Shown here one piece after another: positions 21,522 to 30,860 of a DNA stretch of 63,329 nt; within the stretch, counting starts at the first letter, position 1, and every line of letters begins with the position of its first letter. The stretch is from positions 1-63,329 of the forward strand of contig JAFLSN010000014.1 of assembly GCA_022510905.1 (NCBI GenBank), in the 5' to 3' direction. Origin of the DNA: Treponema sp. (GTDB lineage Bacteria; Spirochaetota; Spirochaetia; Treponematales; Treponemataceae). Made by a program: the position numbers and the translations under genes. The notes under the pieces are model-generated. The model worked only from the letters and a program-made list of their open reading frames with translations, had not been told where the DNA came from and did not search any database.

Positions 21522-23650
21522 TGTCTGTATGGAATAAAAAAAATATTTCAAAAAGTGAAGTAGAAGAACTCCAGCACCGCTACGATGTTGACCCCATCAC
21601 AGCGAGCATAATGGTGCGTAGGAACCTTGTGAGCGGCCGCGACATCATGTACTACCGAGAAGACGACCTGCGCTTTCAGCACAGCCCTTTTTCGTTCGCA
21701 GCCATGGAAGACGTGGTTGACAGAATCCTTTCGGCGCGGGACGAGCACGAAAAAGTGCTTATTTTTGGCGACCGCGATGTTGACGGAGTAAGCGCCACCA
21801 CCGTTCTCTATGAATGCCTGAACACGATGGGGCTTGACGTGCGCTTCAGGCTGCCAAAAGGCGATGACGCATACGGCCTTTCAACCACTGCCGTTGAAGA
21901 ATTTGCCGCGGATTACGGCTCGCTTGTCATCACCGTGGACTGCGGAATTTCAAACAACGCGGAAATCGCCCTTGCCGCAGAAAAAGGCCTTGACGTGATT
22001 GTCGTTGACCATCACAATCCGCCTGCGGAGCTGCCCCAGCCCGCACTCATCATTGACCCGAAGCTTGAAGATTCAGGCTACCCTTTCAAGGACATTTCTG
22101 GCTGCGCCGTGGTTTATAAACTCGTGAGCGCCCTGCGCTTCAGCCAGACCGAATGGTACAAACAGGAAATCACGCTGCTAAACGTGCGGCCGCTCAACGA
22201 AGCCTTTACCGTTGAATGCATCAAAACGCGGAACCTTGTGCCCATAAAACGGCTGGACATCTCCGTGGCGCCAGGGCTAAGCGTTACGCAGACGGCACTC
22301 CCTTCATTTTTGCAAGGCCAGCTCATTTTTGTGTGGGACGGCGAGACCACAGCGCGCCTTCTTGAACAGGTATTTGGAAAAGGAGTTGACTTCAACTGCT
22401 TTGATGTGCGTCCGGAAGTGGCAAAGCTGATGCCGCATCTCGCAGGCCTTTCGCTTCTCCGTGTAAAAGACCTCTCAAAATTCGCAAAATACGGCGACCA
22501 TCCTGCAACGGAAATCGGCGGATTTTACAATATTTTCGTCACATACATCCAGCAGCGCGTCAAGCAGCTTTTCCCAAACCTCGCGCATGAAGAAGAACGC
22601 GACATGCAGCTGGTGGCACTTGCGGCCCTCGCCGACATCATGCCGATGAAAGACGAAAACCGCCTGTTTGTAAAGCAGGGGCTTTCTTCAATAAATGCAG
22701 GAAGGATCCGCACAGGGCTTTTGGAACTCATGTCGCACCTGAACCTGCTTTCAAGGAGGGTGACATCTTCCGATTTAAGCTGGCTTGTCGTTTCGCACCT
22801 GAACGCGGCGGGCAGACTTGGACACGCGGAGCTTGCGGCGGACCTGTTCCTTTCAAGCGATGCCGCTCACCGTGACAGTGTTGCAGCCCGGATCATCGAC
22901 TTGAACACAGAACGCAAAAAACTTTCCGCAGATGCCTGGAACTACGCCCACATTCAAGCAGAAGCGTCAATCCCCCTGCACCACAACAAACTCTGCGTGG
23001 TTATCGACGAGAGAATCAACCGCGGAGTAAGCGGAATCCTTGCAGGTCGGCTTGTGAGCACATACGATGTTCCCGCGATGGCCGTCACTTTTGTTGACGA
23101 CACGGCCATCGGCTCCATGAGGAGCTGCCGCGACTACGATGTAACGGCCCTACTCGACACGCTTTCACCGCTGTTTTTAAACCATGGCGGCCATAACTTT
23201 GCGGCAGGATTCAGTTTCCAGCGTGAACGGCTTGCTGAATTCAAGGCCCGGGTGCAGGAGCTTTCTGCCACAATAGAACTTTCTGCCTCCCGCTCGAACA
23301 CGTTTGAAATTGACGCGGAAGTGCCGGCTCCCTACCTAACGGCCCAGCTTCTTGATGTCTGCGACGCATTCGAGCCATGCGGCGAAGAAAACCCGCAGAT
23401 TTTGTTTATGAGCCGTTCGCTTCCTGTGCTTGATGCCGTTGTCATGGGCAAAGGCGAAAAACAGCATCTAAAGCTCACCCTCGGAACTGGAAAAACAAAA
23501 TGGCCGGCCCTGTTCTGGAACAAGGCAGAGCTTTTGCACCGCGAAGTTGAAGTAGGCGACAAAATCGATGTGCTATACCATGTGGAGCGAAATATGTTCA
23601 ACGGTGCTGAAACGCCCCAGCTTGTGCTGCTCGACCTGAAACGCAGCTAA
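21521..23650 (+). CDS. recJ: Single-stranded-DNA-specific exonuclease RecJ
   Basis: 5'-3' ssDNA exonuclease acting in recombination and mismatch repair. The DHH phosphoesterase motifs are present: GDRDVDG (83-89), the VDCG block (139-142), DHH (163-165), and a DHHA1 domain with GGHNFAAGFS near residue 560. An unusual segment (about 205-340) between the DHH and DHHA1 halves lengthens the protein to 709 aa, against about 560-600 in many bacteria. GTG start overlaps the pdp stop by one base. Confidence 0.92.
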   Translation: MSVWNKKNISKSEVEELQHRYDVDPITASIMVRRNLVSGRDIMYYREDDLRFQHSPFSFAAMEDVVDRILSARDEHEKVLIFGDRDVDGVSATTVLYECLNTMGLDVRFRLPKGDDAYGLSTTAVEEFAADYGSLVITVDCGISNNAEIALAAEKGLDVIVVDHHNPPAELPQPALIIDPKLEDSGYPFKDISGCAVVYKLVSALRFSQTEWYKQEITLLNVRPLNEAFTVECIKTRNLVPIKRLDISVAPGLSVTQTALPSFLQGQLIFVWDGETTARLLEQVFGKGVDFNCFDVRPEVAKLMPHLAGLSLLRVKDLSKFAKYGDHPATEIGGFYNIFVTYIQQRVKQLFPNLAHEEERDMQLVALAALADIMPMKDENRLFVKQGLSSINAGRIRTGLLELMSHLNLLSRRVTSSDLSWLVVSHLNAAGRLGHAELAADLFLSSDAAHRDSVAARIIDLNTERKKLSADAWNYAHIQAEASIPLHHNKLCVVIDERINRGVSGILAGRLVSTYDVPAMAVTFVDDTAIGSMRSCRDYDVTALLDTLSPLFLNHGGHNFAAGFSFQRERLAEFKARVQELSATIELSASRSNTFEIDAEVPAPYLTAQLLDVCDAFEPCGEENPQILFMSRSLPVLDAVVMGKGEKQHLKLTLGTGKTKWPALFWNKAELLHREVEVGDKIDVLYHVERNMFNGAETPQLVLLDLKRS

Positions 23651-23699
23651 ACCTGCCAGGCAGTTCAACATTTGAAATCTATACAAAAGGAATGAACAA

Positions 23700-24707
23700 A
23701 TGAAACGTTTTTTATTTTTTGCGGCAATTCTGTTTTCTGTGTGCAGCATTTCTGCCATCGCTGCCGACGCCGTGGTGCATGGCGACGACTACACGCTCAG
23801 CCTTTCATACAACGACACTGCAAACCCCGGCGATGCTGTATTTGTACGCATGAAGCTCACCCAAAACACAGCGGCGCTAAAAAAGCCCAAAGTCACAAAA
23901 GAGCAGTTTGCCGCAACCACGGCAGTGCTCACGCTTTCATCCGAAGGAAAAACGCTCCGCAGCTCAGATTTTTACGTGCTTCCGGCCGCAAGCGACAAAA
24001 GCCGTGGCATCATCACATACCTGACCGGCATTCCACTTTCATCATGGTGGACACATGCACTTCCATGCACGCTCACCGTCACATATAAACTGCACGGCGA
24101 AACCTCGATGCAGGTTGACCTTCCCTTTGCGTTAATAGACAAAGAATTTGTAAGTGAGACACTCCAGTTGAACCAGAGCAACACGGACATAAAAACAGAC
24201 ACGTCGCCCAAACGCATGGCCCAAATTGACAAGCTGAACAAAGTTCTCGAAGCCGTGCATCCGCAGGCCGTGTACCAGACCACACCGTTTACGCCACCTA
24301 CGCCCGCCACCCGCCGCACATCATTTTTCGCTGACCGCCGCGTGTATGCCTACACAAACGGAAAGTCCTCGACCAGCCTGCACTACGGCACCGACTACGG
24401 AGTTCCCGAAGGCAGCGAAGTGAAAACCTGTGCGCGCGGAAAAGTTGTCATGGCAGAAGACCGGGTGTCAACAGGACTGAGCGTGGTAATCGAGCACCTG
24501 CCCGGCTTGTACAGTCTGTACTACCACATGAGCGAACTCAAAGTGGCAGAAGGAGATACTGTAAAAGAAGGAACACTCATCGGTCTGAGCGGCTCTACCG
24601 GCCTTGCCACAGGCCCGCACCTGCACTGGGAAATGCGCCTGAACCGCGAAGCCGTGAACCCTGATTTTTTCACAGGCGATTTTACATTCAGCAAAGGCTC
24701 AAACTAA
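23700..24707 (+). CDS. Secreted M23 (LytM) metallopeptidase
   Basis: 335 residues with a Sec signal peptide (first about 20 residues, ending ISAIAA). A beta-rich N-terminal region precedes the LytM domain (about 225-325). The zinc ligands are intact: HYGTDYG (first His and Asp) and HLHWEM (second His pair), with YYHMSEL between. It should cut peptide bridges in peptidoglycan in the periplasm. AAGGAATG ribosome site. Of the three M23-type proteins in the window this is the only one with a full active site. Confidence 0.92.
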   Translation: MKRFLFFAAILFSVCSISAIAADAVVHGDDYTLSLSYNDTANPGDAVFVRMKLTQNTAALKKPKVTKEQFAATTAVLTLSSEGKTLRSSDFYVLPAASDKSRGIITYLTGIPLSSWWTHALPCTLTVTYKLHGETSMQVDLPFALIDKEFVSETLQLNQSNTDIKTDTSPKRMAQIDKLNKVLEAVHPQAVYQTTPFTPPTPATRRTSFFADRRVYAYTNGKSSTSLHYGTDYGVPEGSEVKTCARGKVVMAEDRVSTGLSVVIEHLPGLYSLYYHMSELKVAEGDTVKEGTLIGLSGSTGLATGPHLHWEMRLNREAVNPDFFTGDFTFSKGSN

Positions 24708-24717
24708 AGCCACCGCA

Positions 24718-24945
24718 ACCAGCACACCCCCACGCAAAAGCAAGGGGCTGGCTCCGCCGAAGCACGGTATGCACCCCTTCCGCACGGATGACGACCTGCT
24801 GCATCTTATTAAGGGGTTCTACAGAAAAGCGTATCTTGGCTAGGAAATATCTGATAACCACCCAGGGGCTTAAATCTTCAGATTTTATTGGCTGTGCTGT
24901 TCTTACAAAGTATCGCAACCAGAGGGGACGCTCCTCACCGGGTAT
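24718..24945 (+). repeat. Dispersed hairpin repeat, copy 3 (rearranged long form)
   Basis: Contains CAGCACACCCCCACGCAAAA, GGCTCCGCCGAAGCACGG and CTTCCGCACGGATG. A block related to the left half of the long copies follows (AAATATCTGATAACCACC, then CTTAAATCTTCAG and GTATCGCAACCAGAGGGG). It fills the space between the M23 gene and the 3' end of ligA. Confidence 0.65.
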
Positions 24946-24948
24946 GTT

Positions 24949-26925
24949 TTACAGTGAAAGCATCGCGCGGAATTCGTTCTCTGAAATAATTGGAATGCAC
25001 AGTTCTGCCGCTTTTTTGTTTTTTGCCGAGCCGCTTTCAGTATCGTTTGTAACAAGATAGCTCAGGCCTTTTACCACCGAAGACTTCACCGTTCCTCCGC
25101 GTTCCTTTACGAGGTTTTGCGCATCGGCCCTCTTCATGGTCAAAAGCTCTCCTGTAAAACAGAACGAAAGCCCCGAAAGTCCGCCAGCAGAAGGCCCCTG
25201 CACTGTGAGTATGCCATCAGAAACAAGTGCCTCCATTTCGGCGCGGTTTTCCGAAAGCCCCCGCACAAATGTACGTGCCATGACCTGCGCAAATCCATAC
25301 ACCGCTGCCACCTCCGCCTCGGAAGCGGAAAGAAGTTTTTCGAGCGTGTCAAAACCTGACGAAACAAGTTTTTCAACAACAGTTTCGCCGATGCCTTCGA
25401 TGTCAAAGCCTGCGACCAGCTTTGCAAGGCTAACCGTGCGATGAGCTTGAATCGAGGCAAAAACCTTTTGCGCACCGAGCGACTGCTTTTCCTGCGAAAT
25501 GCTTTCTTCCGTCAAAAAATATGGTGTCAGAGCTTCTTCTGTGAGCCTATAGATGTCGCCTATGGAGCGAAGCACACCGTCATTGAACATTGAACGAACG
25601 AGCGTTTCACCAAGGTCACGAATGTCAACCACCGACACCCATTTTAAAAGCTGATGCAGCACACGCTTGGCACAGGCCCGGTTGGGGCAGTACAGGCGGC
25701 TTCCTTCGTCAACAAGCGCGGTGCCGCATGTGCCGCATGTGTGCGGAAACTGCACAGGTACTGTCTTCTGCGCACCGACTTCAAGTGGCAGTACCCGTTC
25801 AATCTTGGGAATTATCTCACCACGTTTTACCACCACCACACGGCTGAACAGCTCCACGCCCAGAGCACGCAATGCATTGGGATTTGCAAGGCTAGCCCGC
25901 TGGACGGTGGTTCCGTTTAAATCGACGGGGTCAAAAACAGCAACGGGCGTGTATGTAGCCCCGGACTCATTCCATTCGACTGCACGGACAATCGACACCG
26001 CTTCTTCAAGGCTGAATTTGAATGCAATCTGGCGGTCGGGGCGGTCACGAAGCGCGTCTTCATGGTTTACGGCGCGCTCCTTTACCACAAGGCCGTCAAT
26101 GTCGTAGTCAAGGGATTTTCGCGTTTCCATTACAGCGGCGCGGTAATCGACGACTGCTTCCGCGGAGGGGCACACTTCAAGGTGCACGGTGTTAAACCCC
26201 AAAGAAGAAAGCCAGCTGATTTTTTCAGCCTCGTCTGAAAATGGCTGCTCTCCTTCGGTTGCCCATACATCATAAGCAATGAGCGTGAGGTTTTCGCTCC
26301 CTTCACCGTCTTTCCGTCTCATAAGACCGTTGGCAGCGTTCCGGCAGTTGGCTTTGTTCGCAAAAAGCGTATCATGCACCTGATGGGTCATAATCACTTC
26401 GCCACGAATGCCACCAGTAAAAGGCACGGGTTTTCCGTCCTGCGTGTGGAGTTCCCGCATAACGCCATTCATCTTGATAGCGTTGGCGGTTATGACATCT
26501 CCTGTTTCACCGTCGCCACGGGTTACGGCACGGATCAGCACACCGTCCCTATACTGCAATTCTAGGCTGGCGCCGTCAAGCTTGTATTCCACAAGATATT
26601 CGGCATACTGATGCCGCCTTGCCCATGCTAAAAACTGCTCAGGGTCGGCGGCTTTTTCCTGGCTGCCCATGGGCATGATGTGGCGGGCTTTTGCAAATGT
26701 GCCTCTATCGGCACCCACTGAATGCAAGATACGGTTCGCAGGATCAAGAGATTTCAGTTCGTCCCAGAGCGCGTCAAATGCAGCATCTGAGATTTCAGAC
26801 TCACCGTTGTAATATGAATCCTGATAGCCTTTGATGAGCACTTCAAGCTCGGCAATCCGCTTTTTTGTTTTTGCCCTGTCACTGGAGACCGAGGCCTCGG
26901 AAATGTCAAATAACTCTGTGGCCAC
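24949..26925 (-). CDS. ligA: NAD-dependent DNA ligase LigA
   Basis: 658 residues. Adenylation domain with the nucleophilic lysine in YKLDGASLE (K115), GDGETGDVITANA and GEVIM. The OB-fold region has GEIIPKIERV. A four-Cys zinc finger (CGTCG ... CPNRAC), helix-hairpin-helix repeats and a C-terminal BRCT domain (about 575-655) follow. Motifs are somewhat divergent from the enterobacterial enzyme (HIMPMGSQEKA replaces the usual SLANAF block) but all catalytic elements remain. GTG start two bases after the trmB stop, with GGGAGG before it: a trmB-ligA operon. Confidence 0.93.
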   Translation of the reverse strand: MATELFDISEASVSSDRAKTKKRIAELEVLIKGYQDSYYNGESEISDAAFDALWDELKSLDPANRILHSVGADRGTFAKARHIMPMGSQEKAADPEQFLAWARRHQYAEYLVEYKLDGASLELQYRDGVLIRAVTRGDGETGDVITANAIKMNGVMRELHTQDGKPVPFTGGIRGEVIMTHQVHDTLFANKANCRNAANGLMRRKDGEGSENLTLIAYDVWATEGEQPFSDEAEKISWLSSLGFNTVHLEVCPSAEAVVDYRAAVMETRKSLDYDIDGLVVKERAVNHEDALRDRPDRQIAFKFSLEEAVSIVRAVEWNESGATYTPVAVFDPVDLNGTTVQRASLANPNALRALGVELFSRVVVVKRGEIIPKIERVLPLEVGAQKTVPVQFPHTCGTCGTALVDEGSRLYCPNRACAKRVLHQLLKWVSVVDIRDLGETLVRSMFNDGVLRSIGDIYRLTEEALTPYFLTEESISQEKQSLGAQKVFASIQAHRTVSLAKLVAGFDIEGIGETVVEKLVSSGFDTLEKLLSASEAEVAAVYGFAQVMARTFVRGLSENRAEMEALVSDGILTVQGPSAGGLSGLSFCFTGELLTMKRADAQNLVKERGGTVKSSVVKGLSYLVTNDTESGSAKNKKAAELCIPIISENEFRAMLSL

Positions 26926-26927
26926 CG

Positions 26928-27734
26928 CTAGTCCTCCCGCTTTTCAAACACAAGTTCATGGATAACACGCCCCGCGTTCAGCCCCTTCTGTTCAAATTTA
27001 GTGCGAGGACGCCAAGTTTGCGGCTCGGCAAAACTTTCATAGCGATTATGCAGCTTCGGGGTGTCTGAAAGTTCAGAAAGTGCCTGTTCCGCGTATGCTT
27101 TCCAGTCGGTAACAAAATAAATTGTGCCGCCCGGAACGAGTTTTGCAGCCAGAACATCAGTGTGCGGACGCTGCATGAGCCGGCGCTTATGATGCTTTTT
27201 TTTGGGCCACGGGTCAGGAAAAAACACATGGAACGCATGCACGGAGTTGTCAGCCACCATACAATCAAGCACATCAAGCGCATCGTGCTCAATGATGTAC
27301 AGGTTTTTGAGCTGCTTCTGGTTTATGTCGCCCAACAGCCGGCCAACACCAGGCACATGCACTTCAATTCCGATGTAATTCATGTCGGGGTGCTGTTCGG
27401 CAATGAGCGAAGTTGCATGTCCCATGCCAAAACCAATCTCTATTGTAAGAGGATTTGTGTTGCCAAAAATATCATGCACCGAAAGTGTACGGCGCTCAAA
27501 GGGAATGCACCACGCAGATTTCAGCTCCGCATAGTTTTTGCGTTCCCCACAAGTCATGCGCCCGGCACGAATCACGTAAGTATGCACGGTACGGAAAAAT
27601 GGATTTTCGTTTTCAGGCACTTCCCGCACACCAGGGGCAATCTGCGGCATCTGTCCAGTTTCGGCTCTGCTGTTTGCTCCAAGGCTTCCTACATTTATAT
27701 CGCATTCACACACAGTCGTTTCCTTGCAGGGCAC
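26928..27734 (-). CDS. trmB: tRNA (guanine-N7-)-methyltransferase
   Basis: SAM-dependent enzyme that makes m7G46 in tRNA. SAM-binding EIGFGMGH and the family hallmark FFPDPWPKKKHHKRR are present, followed by TDW and the C-terminal TKFEQKG. An N-terminal extension of about 50 residues precedes the FRTVHTYVIRAGRMT block. The GTG at 27734 lacks a clear ribosome site, and an ATG at 27650 (MPQIAP) is a plausible alternative start. Followed by ligA with a two-base gap. Confidence 0.92.
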   Translation of the reverse strand: MPCKETTVCECDINVGSLGANSRAETGQMPQIAPGVREVPENENPFFRTVHTYVIRAGRMTCGERKNYAELKSAWCIPFERRTLSVHDIFGNTNPLTIEIGFGMGHATSLIAEQHPDMNYIGIEVHVPGVGRLLGDINQKQLKNLYIIEHDALDVLDCMVADNSVHAFHVFFPDPWPKKKHHKRRLMQRPHTDVLAAKLVPGGTIYFVTDWKAYAEQALSELSDTPKLHNRYESFAEPQTWRPRTKFEQKGLNAGRVIHELVFEKRED

Positions 27735-27830
27735 AAAAAGCCCGCATTTTTTTTATTCCAAAACATGAATCACAAATGCAGCCGCACCGAACGGCGCATG
27801 CCACCGCGCCGCCATCCAAAGCGATTCGGC

Positions 27831-28577
27831 TCACCGAGTATTTTTTGGAACATATTCAATCGCGAAATCACGTGCGGTTTCCGAAAGCTCCACCGCGGGC
27901 ATAAGACATTCAACCGCGCCGCCATTCAGTTCATAGCACACACGGAACGTTACCGCCGCCGCGTATTTCTTTGTAACATCTCCAAGTGTTTTCCATTCAC
28001 GTTTTCGCTCGCCGTAAAATATGAGCACACCATCTGAATTGTACAGGGCAATGTACTGCTTGTAGCTTTCCGTGAACGCCTCCGGAATGGATTCCGCCTT
28101 GCATGAGAGAAGATTTTCCGGATAAAAAACAGAAAAAGAGTCCTCCGTTTCGCGCTCGGCCGCATCTTCGTACCACAAAGTATATTCTCCCTGGGGAATA
28201 TATGAACCGGAGGCCGCCACAAAATTGGTGCAGCCTGCCCATTTTCTGCCGGCATTGTTAGCGCTGAATTTCTGTGGCTCACGACAAATCCACACCAAGC
28301 CCGAGTCCTTGTGAATGGCCCGCACTTCTTTTACACGCTGAACATCGCTTGAAACTTCGGCAAACACTGAAAGCCGCATGGACGGGGCACCATCCGAAAA
28401 ATCAAACACCACTACTGGAGTAACGGACTGGAGCTGCGGCACAGAATCGGCACATGAAACAAAGAGAGCACCAACCAGCATGAACGCAACCATCACGGCA
28501 TTCCGCCGCATACACAAAACACTGCGGCACCGCCAGAGTCCGGCCTTGGTGAATGAAAACGGTACGGCACGATTCAT
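27831..28577 (-). CDS. Putative lipoprotein of unknown function
   Basis: 248 residues. A hydrophobic segment ending in LFVSC is a spirochaete-type lipobox, so the mature protein would be anchored at a Cys near residue 43. If the true start is the ATG at 28511 (MRRNAVMVAF) the signal peptide has a normal length. The longer start at 28577 lies 8 bp after the upstream stop and may be used by coupling. The rest is beta-rich with no motif I recognise. It follows the 28586-29749 gene and probably shares its transcript. Confidence 0.65.
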   Translation of the reverse strand: MNRAVPFSFTKAGLWRCRSVLCMRRNAVMVAFMLVGALFVSCADSVPQLQSVTPVVVFDFSDGAPSMRLSVFAEVSSDVQRVKEVRAIHKDSGLVWICREPQKFSANNAGRKWAGCTNFVAASGSYIPQGEYTLWYEDAAERETEDSFSVFYPENLLSCKAESIPEAFTESYKQYIALYNSDGVLIFYGERKREWKTLGDVTKKYAAAVTFRVCYELNGGAVECLMPAVELSETARDFAIEYVPKNTR

Positions 28578-28585
28578 CGCGGAGC

Positions 28586-29749
28586 CTAAAAATTAAAAAT
28601 CAAATTGATAACAGTAAGGTCGTTTGCCGTAAACTGGTTCACGAGCGATTCAAACTTAACGTTCACCTTTTTGCAGGCATCGTCAAGATACGAAAGATAA
28701 TACAGCCCCAAATCAGTGCTTTCTTCGCCTTCTGGCATCTGGCGGTAAAAGTCTATGAGCGACTGCCGGTTCAAATCCGCAGACATCTTGCTTTCGATGT
28801 TTTCTTTTACTTCCTGGAATTCATCATCCTTGTTGTAGAGCGTTATCTGGAGCCGCCCCTGTTTTCCTATTGCCGCGGAACCACCGCCAATCTTCCACTG
28901 CAAAAAAACAAATTCGTGCTTGCGCTTTAGCTCGGAAACTATCTTGGCACGAATATCGGGATCATAGATGAGCGTGTCGCAGTTTTCGATGCCCTGATAC
29001 AGGATACGGGCCTCTTTCCGCATGTTGGTGTTTTCGCTGTTCAGCGCGAGCTCCATCACCATCACCGAAATGTATTCGGCCACCTTTGACTTGTCCATGT
29101 ATTCGCCGAGCGCCTGCCGCAGGATGAGCATGATTTCAGAAAAGCCATCCTGCTTAAAAAATTTGGTGATGATATACCAGTTCATCAGACTCAGGCGATT
29201 CAGGAATTTTTCCGTCATAAGCAGGAAAACATTTTTTTCTTCAGGGGAATATTCGGCGTTGCCCATTATGCTTTTCCACACAGGATCAAGAACCGTCTGG
29301 CGCGCCTGCTGAATCACATTGTCCTTCATGGCAAGCTGGCCGCGAAGCTGCTTGTCAGACAACTTGGTTTTTTCATCGATAAGAGAGCCCGGATTGGAAC
29401 GGTTGTGATTGCGCACACAGTCACACTGTATGAGCGCGTTGAAAATCTGGCGGTCAAAACGCTTGTACAAGATCGAAAACACAATCACTTTTGAAAGATC
29501 CATGATCTCCTGCCGATGCGACACAAATTCAGACATGGAAACTTCTATTTTTGAAATGTAATCCACCAGGATCATATTCTGAATGGAAATAGGCGAAAAA
29601 TGATCCATGCTGATTCCGTACTCGTCATGGTTGTCCGCAAGGCGGAACCGCATCAGCTTTTTGTTGTGGCTGATAAAATGAGATGCGCCATCCTCCGTCA
29701 GAATGACTTTGAGGGGTAAATTGAGCATGAATTTTTTCTCTGACGCCAT
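28586..29749 (-). CDS. Conserved hypothetical protein (cytoplasmic)
   Basis: 387 residues from ATG 29749, preceded by AAGGAG at 8 nt; a GTG 9 nt further up is too close to that site. No signal peptide or membrane helix. Mostly helical (about 60-240), then a beta-rich C-terminal part with a GGGSAAIG turn. The end (NQFTANDLTVINLIFNF) recalls the last strand of GHKL-like folds, but no ATP motifs are present. I do not recognise the family. Position ahead of a lipoprotein gives no functional hint. Confidence 0.7.
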   Translation of the reverse strand: MASEKKFMLNLPLKVILTEDGASHFISHNKKLMRFRLADNHDEYGISMDHFSPISIQNMILVDYISKIEVSMSEFVSHRQEIMDLSKVIVFSILYKRFDRQIFNALIQCDCVRNHNRSNPGSLIDEKTKLSDKQLRGQLAMKDNVIQQARQTVLDPVWKSIMGNAEYSPEEKNVFLLMTEKFLNRLSLMNWYIITKFFKQDGFSEIMLILRQALGEYMDKSKVAEYISVMVMELALNSENTNMRKEARILYQGIENCDTLIYDPDIRAKIVSELKRKHEFVFLQWKIGGGSAAIGKQGRLQITLYNKDDEFQEVKENIESKMSADLNRQSLIDFYRQMPEGEESTDLGLYYLSYLDDACKKVNVKFESLVNQFTANDLTVINLIFNF

Positions 29750-29802
29750 GCATAGCACTCCTTGGCGTTATTATACACCAAAGCCAACAAGTTGTAAACA
29801 CC

Positions 29803-29945
29803 AATGCCAAGGACTGTTTTTTACAGCGTATCGAAAACAAAGGGAATACGCTTGTTCCGTTAATGCCAGCAGTCCGGCTCACGGCCAAGGAACCGGCTTT
29901 GCAGAAGCACGGCATGTCCCATTTCCGCACCAACCAATCTGGCAG
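29803..29945 (+). repeat. Dispersed hairpin repeat, copy 4
   Basis: Contains TTTTTTACAGCGTATCGAAA, corresponding to the TTCTTGCAATGTATCGCA block of long copies, then GGCTTTGCAGAAGCACGG and CATTTCCGCACCAACC. It lies in the gap between the 28586-29749 gene and the 3' end of the pseudouridine synthase gene. Confidence 0.6.
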
Positions 29946-29975
29946 GTGGATAGACTTTTTTAACCTCACGGCATT

Positions 29976-30824
29976 TCAAAGCCAGCGTTCCACCGCGTTC
30001 TGCATGTGCGGTGGCAAGGGAGTCGTGAAAGTGCGTTCGGTGCCTTCAAGCGGAATGGACAGCGATGTGGCTGCAAGGCACATTTTTTTTAACCCCAGCC
30101 TGCGGGCAATTTTATTCTGCCTGAAATTTCCGTGCTGGTCGTCGGCGACAAGAGGGGCTCCAACCTTGGCAAGCTGTATCCTGATTTGATGCATGCGCCC
30201 TGTTTCAATCCGGACACGAACCAGAGAAAGAACCAGCGATGCATCCCCGGAAGATATGCAGCCACCAGATTCAGAATGCAAAGGAACGTCCCCGCCGTCA
30301 ATTATACCCCCCAAGGGTATACAGCAGTCTGAAACGTGTTTTTCCAAGACACCATCTCCGCATGCTTTGTGCTCCACAGATGGTGCGCAACAATCTTTGC
30401 CATGCGCGTCGTCTCTGGATTCAGAAAAAAGCGGCACCACGGAGCTGCGTTCAACAGCAAAGTGAAGCACAGCCTCCTGTGCGCGGCCGTGGGCATGCAC
30501 CGTATCTGTGAGAGTTCCGCTGCGGAGGAGCATTCCGTTTCTGCATGGCAGCCCCAGGCAGAGCGCCGTATATTCCTTGTGAACAAGCGGCCCGGAAACA
30601 AGGCGGGTCCATTTTGATGCGGCGGCAGAAGATTTTGCCACAACCAACAGGCCTGCCGTGTCTTTGTCAAGGCGGTGCACGAGATACACGGGAAATCCGC
30701 ATTGCGACTCAAGCACCGCATCAAGAGAGCGAAAGATTCCGGCACCCCCTTGCACCGCAAGGCCAGCAGGTTTGTCTACCACAAGGATTTCAGCGTTTTC
30801 GTATAAAATCGGAAGGCCATTCAT
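29976..30824 (-). CDS. RluA-family RNA pseudouridine synthase
   Basis: 282 residues from ATG 30824, chosen because the -10 box is 7 nt upstream; the frame stays open far upstream on a low-quality extension. Catalytic motif HRLDKDTAG (50-58, Asp53), lysine-rich ILVVDKPAG before it, and the late motif RIETGRMHQIRIQL. No S4 domain. Between the two conserved halves is an insertion of about 75 residues (about 120-195; Ser/Asp/Gly/Cys-rich, no similarity I can name), which is unusual for this family. RNA substrate (23S or tRNA) cannot be told from sequence. Divergent from the transglutaminase-like gene; the two promoters and starts are interlaced. Confidence 0.85.
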   Translation of the reverse strand: MNGLPILYENAEILVVDKPAGLAVQGGAGIFRSLDAVLESQCGFPVYLVHRLDKDTAGLLVVAKSSAAASKWTRLVSGPLVHKEYTALCLGLPCRNGMLLRSGTLTDTVHAHGRAQEAVLHFAVERSSVVPLFSESRDDAHGKDCCAPSVEHKACGDGVLEKHVSDCCIPLGGIIDGGDVPLHSESGGCISSGDASLVLSLVRVRIETGRMHQIRIQLAKVGAPLVADDQHGNFRQNKIARRLGLKKMCLAATSLSIPLEGTERTFTTPLPPHMQNAVERWL

Positions 30825-30831
30825 GCCGATA

Positions 30832-30860
30832 ATAGTAATTGAGGTACCAAAAAATGACAA
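30832..30860 (-). promoter_or_regulatory. Promoter of the pseudouridine synthase gene (leaderless)
   Basis: -35 TTGTCA (30855-30860), 17-bp spacer, -10 TACTAT (30832-30837), then 7 nt to ATG 30824. The -35 overlaps the start codon of the divergent gene at 30854, so the two genes may interfere with each other. Confidence 0.65.
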
